This document shows positions 17,277 to 24,349 of a DNA stretch of 29,735 bases, in pieces. The translations under genes were made by a program, and so were the position numbers. Where the stretch lies: positions 1 to 29,735 of the forward strand of contig CALBGO010000092.1 in the NCBI GenBank assembly GCA_937894585.1, in the 5' to 3' direction. Origin of the DNA: an uncultured Eubacterium sp. GTDB lineage: Bacteria; Bacillota; Clostridia; Peptostreptococcales; Anaerovoracaceae. Under the pieces are notes generated by a model. It was not told the DNA's origin. It saw only the letters and a list, made by a program, of their open reading frames with translations, and searched no databases. Within the stretch, counting starts at the first letter, position 1. Every line of letters begins with the position of its first letter.

Positions 17277-18389
17277 TTACAGCATCCCTTCAAAAAAATC
17301 AACGCTTCTTTCAATCAATCGGTCGTTATAATCAAAATCCGCCGAATGAAGCGGCGTACAGTCAAAGCCCGCGCCCATCCAGATCAGTGCGCCGGGCGCT
17401 TTTTTCAAAAACCATCCGAAATCCTCGGAGCTTCTGATCGGATCGGAAAGTTCCTCTGTTTTCCACCCTTTTTCTGCGGCGATTTGTTTAACCTTTTCAA
17501 TACTTTCCTTATGATTAAAAGTTTCCGGAAAAGCGTCGTGGTATGCAAAATCAATTTCCAAACCGTATCTTTCCGCTTCTTTACGGGCGAATGCCTCGAT
17601 CTGCGCCTGTAGACGATCCATCTCCGCTTCAATCTGTCCGCGAATGGTCAAAAGCAGCTTTCCTTTATGCGCCGATACGCCAAATGCCCGTTCCCCGATA
17701 TCCACCTGAACAACGGTTGCTAAAATCAGGCCTTCATATTTGGACTGATCAGCAATTTCTTTCAGAGCCAGTACGGTTTCACTGACTGCGAATGCAGGAT
17801 TTTTCCCTTTCTCCGGCTGACTTGCGTGAGCAGAGGTTCCCGTAAATGTAATCTCCACACCCTTTGATGCGCAGTTGACTGTACCCTCCCGGAGCAGCAG
17901 CGCCCCTTCTTCATAACCGGGAAAATTATGCAGTGCGTAAATCTCTTCAATCTGCTCTTCTTCAATTAAAACAGAGCACGGCTCGCCGCCCTCTCCGGTC
18001 TCTTCGCCATGCTGAAAAACTAGATACACATCCTTATCCGCACCTCTTTCGGATAACACTGCCGCAAATGCAGCCAGAGAAGCGCTGTGTCCATCGTGAC
18101 CGCACTTATGCGCAACACCGGAATTGACGGATGCGTAAGGCAGGGTATCATCTTCCAGCACCTTAATCGCATCCATATCCGCACGAAACGCCATACTTCC
18201 TCTGCTCTTTCCCTGTGGATGATACTCCGCATAAAACCACTTTCCTCTGTCGGTCACCTGCAGATTCGAATTGTCTTTTATAAACTGCATCAGGACCTGC
18301 TTCGTTCGGGTTTCCTGTCCGGACAGTTCCGGCTGACGATGCAGATTATGACGAAGTTCTATGGCTTTCTGTAAAATTTCCGTTCTCAT
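17277..18389 (-). CDS. M20-family amidohydrolase
   Basis: A metal-dependent amidohydrolase or carboxypeptidase of the HipO/AmaA group, which removes acyl groups from amino acids or small peptides; the substrate is unknown. With the ATG at 18389 it has 370 residues. Metal-site motifs are visible in order: ADMDAIKV, HKCGHDGHSA, HGEETGEGG, ALHNFPG and a C-terminal LHSADFDYND. The lid or dimerisation domain is inserted at about 170-280 (GTSAHASQPEKGKNPAFA). The start follows GAGGG by 8 nt; an upstream frame to 18425 adds a lysine-rich stretch with no ribosome site. It has its own promoter. Confidence 0.9.
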   Translation of the reverse strand: MRTEILQKAIELRHNLHRQPELSGQETRTKQVLMQFIKDNSNLQVTDRGKWFYAEYHPQGKSRGSMAFRADMDAIKVLEDDTLPYASVNSGVAHKCGHDGHSASLAAFAAVLSERGADKDVYLVFQHGEETGEGGEPCSVLIEEEQIEEIYALHNFPGYEEGALLLREGTVNCASKGVEITFTGTSAHASQPEKGKNPAFAVSETVLALKEIADQSKYEGLILATVVQVDIGERAFGVSAHKGKLLLTIRGQIEAEMDRLQAQIEAFARKEAERYGLEIDFAYHDAFPETFNHKESIEKVKQIAAEKGWKTEELSDPIRSSEDFGWFLKKAPGALIWMGAGFDCTPLHSADFDYNDRLIERSVDFFEGML

Positions 18390-18471
18390 ATTTATGCCCT
18401 CTTTTTTCTCTTTTTGTTCTTTCACAGCTTACCCGGCTGCGCCATACAGCCTTACTGCTTTTGATGTTTTT

Positions 18472-18500
18472 ATTATACGCTTTGTCTGCTTCTCTGTATA
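18472..18500 (-). promoter_or_regulatory. Promoter of the M20 amidohydrolase gene
   Basis: TATACA (18495-18500) and a perfect TATAAT (18472-18477) are 17 nt apart on the minus strand. The leader to the ATG at 18389 is about 75 nt. The remaining gap up to the asnS terminator (about 18501-18618) holds no gene that I can support; it includes an 8-nt inverted repeat, CTGCCGCA (18504-18511) and TGCGGCAG (18589-18596). Confidence 0.65.
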
Positions 18501-18618
18501 GTACTGCCGCAAAAAAATTACCGAAGAAGCCTTTGGAGAGGCATTTGACACAAAACTTTACCGGGAACAGCGATTTTCAGAAAAAGTATGCGGCAGCCCG
18601 CCGCCGTTTCTGCTGCAC

Positions 18619-18666
18619 GCAAAAACCGCAGACACTTCTGACAAGCTCAGACAGGTTCTGCGGTTT
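18619..18666 (-). terminator. asnS terminator
   Basis: The 10-nt arms aaaccgcaga (18623-18632) and tctgcggttt (18657-18666) pair around a smaller inner hairpin. On the minus strand the stem is followed by TT and it lies about 55 nt after the asnS stop. Confidence 0.8.
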
Positions 18667-18720
18667 CTTTACGCTCTGTATTCTTTTTTAGAGTTTATGT
18701 TGCAGCATTTGCATTCTGCT

Positions 18721-20115
18721 TTAGAACTCTGCGGTCTTCGGTGTTCTCGGGAACGGCAGGACATCTCTGATATTGCCCATACCGGTCAGATACATAATCA
18801 TTCTTTCAAATCCCAGACCGTAGCCTGCGTGTTTTACACCGCCGTACTTACGCAGATCCAGATACCACCAGTAGTCCTTTTCATCAAGGCCCAGTTCGTC
18901 CATTCTGGCTTTCAGCACATCGAGGCGCTCTTCTCTCTGGCTGCCGCCGATGATTTCGCCCACGCCCGGAACCAGAAGGTCGCATGCCGCAACAGTCTTG
19001 TTGTCGTCATTAAGACGCATATAGAAGGCTTTGATATCCTTCGGATAATCGGTGACGAAAATCGGCTTCTTGAATATTTCTTCGGTCAGATATCTCTCGT
19101 GTTCAGTCTGCAGATCGATGCCCCATTCCACAGGATACTGGAATTCCTTGCCGGATTTCAGCAGCAGGTCTACGGCTTCTGTATAAGTCACTCTGCCGAA
19201 ATCAGAGTTCACAATATTATCCAGTCTTTCCAGCAGGCCTTTATCGATAAAGCTGTTGAAGAAAGCCATTTCTTCCGGCGCATGTTCTCTTACATAAGTG
19301 ATGATGTATTTTACCATCGCTTCTGCCAGATCCATATTGTCCTGCAAATCAGCAAAAGCAATCTCCGGCTCGATCATCCAGAATTCGGAAGCATGTCTTG
19401 TGGTATTAGAATTTTCCGCTCTGAATGTCGGTCCGAAGGTATATACATTTCTGAATGCCATGGCAAAAGTTTCCGCTTCCAGCTGGCCGCTTACGGTCAG
19501 GCTGGTTTCTTTGCCGAAAAAGTCCTGGCTGTAATCGATTTTACCGTCTTCTGTCTTCGGCAGGTTGTCCATATCCAAAGTCGTAATGCGGAACATTTCT
19601 CCTGCACCTTCACAGTCGCTGCCTGTGATAATCGGAGTATGGGCATAAACAAAATCCTGCTCCTGAAAGAACTTATGCACGGCATAAGCCACCAGAGAAC
19701 GCACTCTGAATACAGCGGAGAAGGTGTTGCTTCTCGGTCTTAGGTGAGCGATTTCTCTGAGGAATTCCATAGAGTGTCTTTTCTTCTGCAGTGGATAATC
19801 GGATTCCGAATCCGCTTCCAAAATCACTTCGTCAGCCTTGATTTCAAAAGGCTGTTTTGCATCCGGCGTCAGCACCAGAGTTCCCTTTACCGTCCAGGCA
19901 GAAGCAATCGGCGCCTTGGCAACCTCGTCAAAATTATCAAGCTTGTCAGCCTCATAAACAACCTGTACGGACTTAAAGAAAGTACCGTCGTTCAGTTCTA
20001 TAAATCCAAACTTATTTGAGCTTCTGTTGGTTCTGACCCAGCCCCTTACGGTTACGGTCTTGTCCGCATATAAAGCGGTGTTTCTGTGAAGCTCTCTAAG
20101 CTGTATATCTTTCAT
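18721..20115 (-). CDS. asnS: Asparaginyl-tRNA synthetase
   Basis: Class IIb synthetase that charges tRNA-Asn directly. The 464 residues contain an N-terminal OB-fold anticodon domain (about 1-110, VTVRGWVRTNRSSNKFGFIEL) and the class II core: motif 1 region around FRVRSLVAYAVHKFFQEQDF, motif 2 FRAENSNTTRHASEFWMIEPE, and motif 3 GYGLGFERMIMYLTG with GNIRDVLPFPRTP. These features separate it from AspRS and LysRS. The start follows AAGG about 9 nt upstream. It is a single-gene unit with a promoter at 20157-20185 and its own terminator. Confidence 0.96.
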   Translation of the reverse strand: MKDIQLRELHRNTALYADKTVTVRGWVRTNRSSNKFGFIELNDGTFFKSVQVVYEADKLDNFDEVAKAPIASAWTVKGTLVLTPDAKQPFEIKADEVILEADSESDYPLQKKRHSMEFLREIAHLRPRSNTFSAVFRVRSLVAYAVHKFFQEQDFVYAHTPIITGSDCEGAGEMFRITTLDMDNLPKTEDGKIDYSQDFFGKETSLTVSGQLEAETFAMAFRNVYTFGPTFRAENSNTTRHASEFWMIEPEIAFADLQDNMDLAEAMVKYIITYVREHAPEEMAFFNSFIDKGLLERLDNIVNSDFGRVTYTEAVDLLLKSGKEFQYPVEWGIDLQTEHERYLTEEIFKKPIFVTDYPKDIKAFYMRLNDDNKTVAACDLLVPGVGEIIGGSQREERLDVLKARMDELGLDEKDYWWYLDLRKYGGVKHAGYGLGFERMIMYLTGMGNIRDVLPFPRTPKTAEF

Positions 20116-20156
20116 TTCTTTACCTTCTTTCGTAAAAAATAGTTACTATCTTATAT

Positions 20157-20185
20157 ATGATACCATGTAATTCCAGTAACTTCAA
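20157..20185 (-). promoter_or_regulatory. asnS promoter
   Basis: TTGAAG (20180-20185) and TATCAT (20157-20162) with a 17-nt spacer on the minus strand, about 42 nt before the ATG. No T-box leader was recognised in this short leader. Confidence 0.6.
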
Positions 20186-20288
20186 GAATTGTTTTCAGAC
20201 TTCTGTTCATGGCTTGTTTTCTTGCTTCTTCATAGCCATTGCTCCCTTTTAACCTAACTTTTTCAATTTAACTTTACTAATGTTAGAA

Positions 20289-20310
20289 GCTGAATTTCTT
20301 TTTATTCAGC
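20289..20310 (-). other. Hairpin after the Fic remnant
   Basis: gctgaat (20289-20295) pairs with attcagc (20304-20310) around an 8-nt loop immediately after the remnant's stop. A T-run is lacking, so termination is doubtful. Confidence 0.35.
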
Positions 20311-20311
20311 A

Positions 20312-20842
20312 TTACTTCTTAAATTTGTATTTTCCTTTCCCATAACCCGATACCGTTTCAATCACATCTGCCTCCACCAAATTAGACAGCAGCCTGAAAG
20401 CGCCGGAAGCCTTTAATTCAAGAAGCTCCATCACAGCACTTCTTCCGAAAATTTCATCATAGCCAAATTTAGCAAAGAGTCTATGAATATGAGCTGTCGT
20501 TTTAGCTGTGAAATCCTGTCCTTTTTCGGCAAGCACATTCCCAATATCCACTTTTCCAGCTTCAATATCCACTTTTGTTTCATCAATGTCCACTTTTACT
20601 TCCTCAATGTCCACTTTTTTATCGTTCCAAAGTCCGCTTATGTGGAGATTGCGATTGTGCAGTTCATATTCAAGGGTTGCTCTGAGTTCCGAAGCACTGC
20701 CATAGAGGACTGTCGCTCCGTCAAGCACCCATTCTTTTTTCGTAATATTGTAATCCCTTATCTTGCCGGCGTGTTTATAGATACCCTGAAACAGCTTTCG
20801 GTGAATAGAAATATACTCATTCGGAGAAAATGAAAAAGCTAC
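20312..20842 (-). pseudogene. Internally deleted Fic-family gene remnant
   Basis: The open frame from 20842 to 20312 reads like the two ends of a Fic (AMP-transferase fold) protein joined together. The 5' part (20668-20842) contains SPNEYISIHRKLFQGIY, KHAGKIRDYNITKKEW and TVLYGSASELRATLEY, typical of the segment before the Fic core. It then jumps near 20663 straight to LHNRNLHISGLW and the C-terminal winged helix (VMELLELKASGAFRLLSNLVEA). The catalytic HPFxxGN core is absent, and no ATG precedes the 5' part, which abuts a TAA at 20843-20845. A GTG at 20728 could start a 138-residue product without enzymatic residues. I read it as a decayed gene; the C-terminal part could still be expressed. 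Confidence 0.75.
20534..20617 (-). repeat. Four 21-nt repeats coding KVDI heptads
   Basis: Four imperfect tandem units encode KVDIEEV, KVDIDET, KVDIEAG and KVDIGNV inside the Fic remnant. Each DNA unit carries the core tccacttt on the plus strand. Such heptads probably form a helical linker before the winged helix, and the array could change length by slippage. Confidence 0.8.
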
Positions 20843-20845
20843 TTA

Positions 20846-20881
20846 TCTAAAAATGAGCAATCCCATTCAGGACTGCCCATT
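20846..20881 (-). terminator. Terminator after the MetRS C-terminal domain gene
   Basis: A 12-nt stem (20852-20863 with 20870-20881, two G-U pairs) with a 6-nt loop is followed on the minus strand by TTTTT. It starts 15 nt after the stop at 20897. Confidence 0.8.
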
Positions 20882-20896
20882 CATTCTTACATCATC

Positions 20897-21343
20897 TTAA
20901 TACAGTTTTGCTCCTGCCGGAATCTCATCGTCCAGCATCAGCAGGTTCAGTGCCTCTTCCCCGTCATACTGATGTACTGCACTAATCAACATACCGCAGG
21001 AATCGATACCCATCATTTTTCTCGGCGGAAGATTGGTGATTGCAAGCGCTGTTTTTCCTACCAGCTCTTCCGGTTCATAATAGTTATGGATTCCGCTCAA
21101 GATAATGCGGTCTTCGCCGGTTCCGTCGTCCAGAACAAACTTCAGCAGTTTCTTGCTCTTTGGAACGGCTTCACACGCCTTAATTTTTACTGCTCTGAAG
21201 TCGGATTTGCTGAAGGTTTCGAAATCAACATCTTCTTCAAACAGCGGTTCTGTCACAATCTTGGAAGAGTCGATCACGCGCTTCGCCTTTTCCACAGCCT
21301 TTGCCGCAGTATCCTTCTGTGCATCTGCGCCTACCGGTTTCAT
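20897..21343 (-). CDS. C-terminal tRNA-binding domain of methionyl-tRNA synthetase, separated from its core
   Basis: A 148-residue Trbp111/CsaA-like OB-fold domain with PKSKKLLKFVLDDGTGEDR, LSGIHNYYEPEELVGK, NLPPRKMMGIDSCGMLISAV and IPAGAKLY at its end. As far as I know the family, this is the appended dimerisation and tRNA-binding domain at the end of MetRS, preceded here by an alanine/lysine-rich linker. The catalytic core (HIGH, KMSKS) is missing: upstream lies the mobile element. I start it at ATG 21343, with AAAGGG about 9 nt upstream. The open frame continues to a TTG at 21418, giving 25 more low-complexity residues likely from the element end. It may be a displaced 3' end of metG or a standalone tRNA-binding protein. 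Confidence 0.7.
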   Translation of the reverse strand: MKPVGADAQKDTAAKAVEKAKRVIDSSKIVTEPLFEEDVDFETFSKSDFRAVKIKACEAVPKSKKLLKFVLDDGTGEDRIILSGIHNYYEPEELVGKTALAITNLPPRKMMGIDSCGMLISAVHQYDGEEALNLLMLDDEIPAGAKLY

Positions 21344-21470
21344 CGTGGGGACCCTTTTTGTGGTTCTTTCATACTCGACCAAGCTGGTGTTAATACTATT
21401 AAATTCTCCATATTCCAATTATCCCCCATACTTCATATTTTTGCTCTACTTTGAGTCACTTTGCGGGCAA

Positions 21471-21499
21471 ATGATGTAAAATATGATGTAAATGATGTA
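21471..21499. repeat. ATGATGTAAA direct repeats near the element end
   Basis: Three copies of ATGATGTA(AA) at 21471, 21483 and 21492 lie about 170-200 nt beyond the integrase stop. In Tn916 the integrase N-terminal domain binds short direct repeats close to the transposon ends, so these are candidates for arm-type sites. A nearby inverted repeat, GTATATG (21511-21517) and CATATAC (21530-21536), could be a further protein site. Confidence 0.55.
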
Positions 21500-21541
21500 G
21501 GGCGATAGTAGTATATGCAAGAGCATATTCATATACAAGAA

Positions 21542-21570
21542 ATTATAACTTCTCTTATTTACAATGTCAA
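21542..21570 (-). promoter_or_regulatory. Outward consensus promoter at the element edge
   Basis: A perfect TTGACA (21565-21570) and perfect TATAAT (21542-21547) with an ideal 17-nt spacer point out of the element towards the MetRS C-terminal domain gene. Transcription would start near 21535. It lies after the integrase terminator, so it is not an integrase promoter. Confidence 0.85.
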
Positions 21571-21615
21571 TCCACATCAAAGTAACGCTGCCTTATCTTT
21601 TCCTGCTTCAGAACA

Positions 21616-21647
21616 AGAAAAAAGAACACACAACACTCTGTATGTTC
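21616..21647 (-). terminator. Integrase terminator
   Basis: gaacacaca (21624-21632) pairs with tgtatgttc (21639-21647) with one mismatch, followed on the minus strand by TTTTTTCTTG. It lies about 25 nt after the integrase stop. Confidence 0.75.
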
Positions 21648-21671
21648 TCTTTCTGTATGTGAAGTCCAATA

Positions 21672-22901
21672 TTATACTTTGAAGTAGCTATCCAATCCTT
21701 TGAACTCTGCCGCTTTCATTTCTTTTGTAACATCAGCATAGATGTTCAGTGTAGTTGAAATATCTGAATGTCCAAGTGCATCTTGAATGACCTTTATATT
21801 TACTCCAGCTTCACACATTCTTGTTGTAAATGTATGTCTAAGCGAGTGACAGCTAAAATGAGGAAGTAACACATCAGGTTCATCACTGTGCAAAAACTGC
21901 TCATCATTGCAATCACGGATAATTCTTCGGATTGCTTTGTTGAGTGTGGCTTGGTGCTGTACCTGACCAAAACGATTGATGAAAATAAAATCTGTATATC
22001 CGTCAATCGTGACCTCGCAATGAAGTCCTAAATCTTCCTGCTTCTGTTTCTCCTGTTCAAATGCTTCTCTCACAAAACCGAGCATTGGAACCTGCCTCAT
22101 ACTCGCCGGAGTCTTCGTTGTATTTACATTGAAATAACAGCCACTTTTACTCCCCTCAGTTCTGTGGTCATAATATACAAGAGTATGATTAACATCAATC
22201 ATTCCACTTTCCATATCAATATCACACCATCTCAATCCAGTTACTTCCCCCACACGAAGTCCAGTTCCTATCATTACTGCAAAGACCGGATACCAATGTT
22301 CATATACAGGGTGGGTTTTCAGGAAATTCAGAAATAGCTCCTGCTCAAGTTTCGTCAACGCTCTACGCTTTTCCGACTGAAAACAATGTGCTTTTTTCAA
22401 TTCTCTCAACACATTATCTGACGGGTTATTTCTGATGAAGTCATCATCGACAGCAATCTGTAAAACCTGATGAAGAACCGTATGTATATTATCAATCGTT
22501 GAAGGCTTCAAATTTCTTTCATCAACAAGATAATTGTAGTATTTCTTAATATCCGATTTCTTCAGCGTTGATATTCTTTTACTTCCAATCACTGGTCGCA
22601 CAAAAGTATTGTACATATATTTGTAATTTTCAAAGGTATTATTCTTCAGCCCTCTTTTCATATTTGCCCAAAGGTCAAATAATTCATCAATGGTTGTGTA
22701 TCGTGCTTCGGTCTTAATACCATCACATTTATCTTTCTGAATACGCTTTTCTTTTTCTCTCAGGTCATCTAAAGTTCTTGCGTAAACAAATCTTCTTTTC
22801 ATCTGGCTGTCCTGCCAGCTAAATTGATAAGTACCGTCTTTTCTCTGAACCTCTCCGGTTTTCAGAACAACCCTTGATTTATCTTTTCTTTTTGTCGCCA
22901 T
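21672..22901 (-). CDS. int: Tyrosine recombinase (Tn916-family integrase)
   Basis: Catalyses integration and excision of the element. The 409 residues match the Tn916 and Tn1549 integrases in length. The N-terminal arm-binding domain is about 1-65, the core-binding domain about 70-165, and the catalytic domain about 175-400, with Arg216 (GTGLRVGE), the HSLRH box (His352, Arg355), His378 (LGHSD) and the nucleophile Tyr388 (LNIYAD). All are intact, so the enzyme should be active. The start follows AGGAGG, which overlaps the stop of the preceding excisionase-like gene (9-nt gap), so int is the last gene of the excision operon. Confidence 0.95.
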   Translation of the reverse strand: MATKRKDKSRVVLKTGEVQRKDGTYQFSWQDSQMKRRFVYARTLDDLREKEKRIQKDKCDGIKTEARYTTIDELFDLWANMKRGLKNNTFENYKYMYNTFVRPVIGSKRISTLKKSDIKKYYNYLVDERNLKPSTIDNIHTVLHQVLQIAVDDDFIRNNPSDNVLRELKKAHCFQSEKRRALTKLEQELFLNFLKTHPVYEHWYPVFAVMIGTGLRVGEVTGLRWCDIDMESGMIDVNHTLVYYDHRTEGSKSGCYFNVNTTKTPASMRQVPMLGFVREAFEQEKQKQEDLGLHCEVTIDGYTDFIFINRFGQVQHQATLNKAIRRIIRDCNDEQFLHSDEPDVLLPHFSCHSLRHTFTTRMCEAGVNIKVIQDALGHSDISTTLNIYADVTKEMKAAEFKGLDSYFKV

Positions 22902-22910
22902 TGTGTCCTC

Positions 22911-23192
22911 CTAAATTCTAAACTGCTTATCTATATATTTGTCCAGTCGTTCCCTCACAATATGGATTTTATTGCCTATCCATATTGCAAAGGGACAACC
23001 TGCTTGATTAGACAACTCACGCAACTTCGTTCTTCCTATACCGGAATATGCTGCGGCTTCTTCGATTGTCAGCCACTTTCTTTCCCATATCGGTTCTTCA
23101 GCATTGCTTATGAGTTTTTCCTGATATGTTCTTACTTCGGCAAGTAAGCGTTCATCATCATTCAAGGAAAGTAAGTTTTTCAATGTATTCAT
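22911..23192 (-). CDS. Excisionase-like small HTH protein 1
   Basis: A 93-residue protein with a C-terminal MerR-like winged helix of the Tn916 Xis family: KWLTIEEAAAYSGIGRTKLREL and then CPFAIWIGNKIHIVRERLDKYI. About 38 extra residues at the N-terminus (SLNDDERLLAEVRTYQEKL) are helical and absent from the two sister genes. Expected role: bending DNA at the element ends so that Int excises rather than integrates. The start ATG 23192 has AGAGGAGG upstream and lies within the end of the second copy (35-nt overlap). It directly precedes int. Confidence 0.88.
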   Translation of the reverse strand: MNTLKNLLSLNDDERLLAEVRTYQEKLISNAEEPIWERKWLTIEEAAAYSGIGRTKLRELSNQAGCPFAIWIGNKIHIVRERLDKYIDKQFRI

Positions 23193-23385
23193 CAAAAATC
23201 CTCCTCTTAATCATTCGACGATTTCCTATATGAAGAACAAATGGGCATTCTTCTTGGCTTGTTAGTTTTCTCAGTCTTTCTCTACCTATGCCAGAATATT
23301 CAACTGCTTCATCAATCGTCAAATTAGACTTATGCCATATCGGCACATCATATTTTTTTCGGATAATCTTTTCTGTATCTGCCAT
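23158..23385 (-). CDS. Excisionase-like small HTH protein 2
   Basis: A 75-residue paralogue of its neighbours with SNLTIDEAVEYSGIGRERL and CPFVLHIGNRRMIKRRIFDEY. The start at ATG 23385 is set by AAGGAGGT about 10 nt upstream; the longer open frame to 23472 lacks a ribosome site. Its end overlaps the first copy by 35 nt. About 99 nt separate it from the third copy; this gap has a 6-nt stem (gcgatg 23436-23441 with catcgc 23463-23468) that might attenuate transcription. Confidence 0.85.
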   Translation of the reverse strand: MADTEKIIRKKYDVPIWHKSNLTIDEAVEYSGIGRERLRKLTSQEECPFVLHIGNRRMIKRRIFDEYIEKLTFLE

Positions 23386-23484
23386 TACGGAAGCACCTCC
23401 TTGTTTTTTTCTGCCCTTATGATAATTTAAAATGAGCGATGAGCCTATTATGCGAACCGACCCATCGCACACTTTACAAATCAG

Positions 23485-23691
23485 CTATATCGAATACGCA
23501 TTATCAAGATATTCGTCCAGTTTTCTTCTTTTAATCAGTCGCTTACTTCCATTCCAAAGAACAAAAGGGCAAAACTCCGAGTCGGACATTTCTCTTAATT
23601 TTCTTGAGCCAATACCACAATAAGCTGCGGCTTCTTCTACTGTAAGATTGGACTTCTTCCAGATAGGAATAATGATTTTATTTTCTGTCAT
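23485..23691 (-). CDS. Excisionase-like small HTH protein 3
   Basis: A 68-residue member of the same family, closest in length to Tn916 Xis: PIWKKSNLTVEEAAAYCGIG, then KLREMSDSEFCPFVLWNG and KRLIKRRKLDEYLD. The start ATG 23691 has GAGGGGGAGCA upstream and overlaps the end of the MazF-fold gene by 14 nt. The IPIWKKSNLT entry is shared with copy 2 (VPIWHKSNLT), which supports duplication within the element. Confidence 0.87.
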   Translation of the reverse strand: MTENKIIIPIWKKSNLTVEEAAAYCGIGSRKLREMSDSEFCPFVLWNGSKRLIKRRKLDEYLDNAYSI

Positions 23692-24244
23692 TGCTCCCCC
23701 TCTTTTCTTTCTTGGATGAATATCTGTCGGTAACAACATAATCCCAACCATCCCCATCACACTTATCACATCTGTCTTTTCGCTTTGCAAATGGGTCAAG
23801 TCGCCTTACAATATAGTCCGGATTGTGGATGTAATCATTCAGGCACTTCGGGCATAGACAACGAATATTTTCTTTTCCCTCCGGCTTGTAAACCCAAAGT
23901 CCAAAAGTCTTTTTCAAAGTTGCGTTTATCTGCCTGAAAAGTTTATCGTCATCTACCGTACCTATGTATTCACGCAAATCCTCTCTATTGACTGTCCGTA
24001 TCTGCTCCAGAAGAACCATTGACGGTTTCTTCAGTCCAAACTCCTCGCCAAGAATAATGTGCGATGGCAAATATCTTTTCTTGATTACACTTGTAACCGC
24101 TGCAACAATAATCGTCGGAGCATTCTGGTTATAATCGTCTGCCTGAATGACAAGCACCGGACGTTCTCCGCTTTGTACTGAACCACTGTTATCTCCAAAG
24201 TCATAGTAGAATAAATCCCCACGACAAATCATTTTTCCTTTCAT
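23678..24244 (-). CDS. MazF/PemK-fold protein with C-terminal zinc ribbon
   Basis: Residues 1 to about 115 have the MazF ribonuclease fold: CRGDLFYYDFGDNSGS, GERPVLVIQ (Arg28) and IIVAAVTSVI with Thr51, the expected catalytic pair, then SMVLLEQIRTVNREDL. The last 60 residues add CLCPKCLNDY (about 129-138) and CDKCDGDGWDYV (about 159-170), a likely zinc ribbon not found in plain MazF. No antitoxin gene precedes it, so it may be a self-restrained toxin or a DNA/RNA-binding regulator. Three nearby ATGs are possible (24250, 24244, 24232); 24244 has GAGG at the best distance. It overlaps the excisionase 3 start. Confidence 0.82.
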   Translation of the reverse strand: MKGKMICRGDLFYYDFGDNSGSVQSGERPVLVIQADDYNQNAPTIIVAAVTSVIKKRYLPSHIILGEEFGLKKPSMVLLEQIRTVNREDLREYIGTVDDDKLFRQINATLKKTFGLWVYKPEGKENIRCLCPKCLNDYIHNPDYIVRRLDPFAKRKDRCDKCDGDGWDYVVTDRYSSKKEKRGSNDRK

Positions 24245-24302
24245 ATACATAACCTCACAAGAATCTAATTTTTAAAGTGTCATTCGTATCCGGAATGAAA
24301 TA

Positions 24303-24330
24303 ACCCCTTCACTCATTTGGACAAAGGGGT
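24303..24330 (-). terminator. Weak terminator or pause hairpin after the sigma-like gene
   Basis: accccct-type arms, ACCCCTT (24303-24309) and AAGGGGT (24324-24330), form a 7-bp stem. On the minus strand it is followed by TATTTCATT, which is a poor T-run, so partial read-through into the MazF-fold, xis and int genes is likely. Confidence 0.45.
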
Positions 24331-24349
24331 ATGAAATGCACACCCAAAA

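Noticed and set aside
18505..19743. Long plus-strand open frame opposite asnS, beginning in the spacer
   Set aside because: It runs through the asnS terminator and the whole of a certain gene on the other strand, has no ribosome site, and its apparent protein is the shadow of asnS codon use.
20163..20288. RNA gene or further coding sequence between asnS and the Fic remnant
   Set aside because: Only AT-rich sequence with stops in all frames and the asnS promoter was seen.
21349..21417. Overlapping 23-codon frame starting MENLIVLTPAW at the element edge
   Set aside because: A GGGGG site lies upstream, but the frame is very short, overlaps the possible extension of the tRNA-binding gene, and no family is recognised; noted only as a possible leader.
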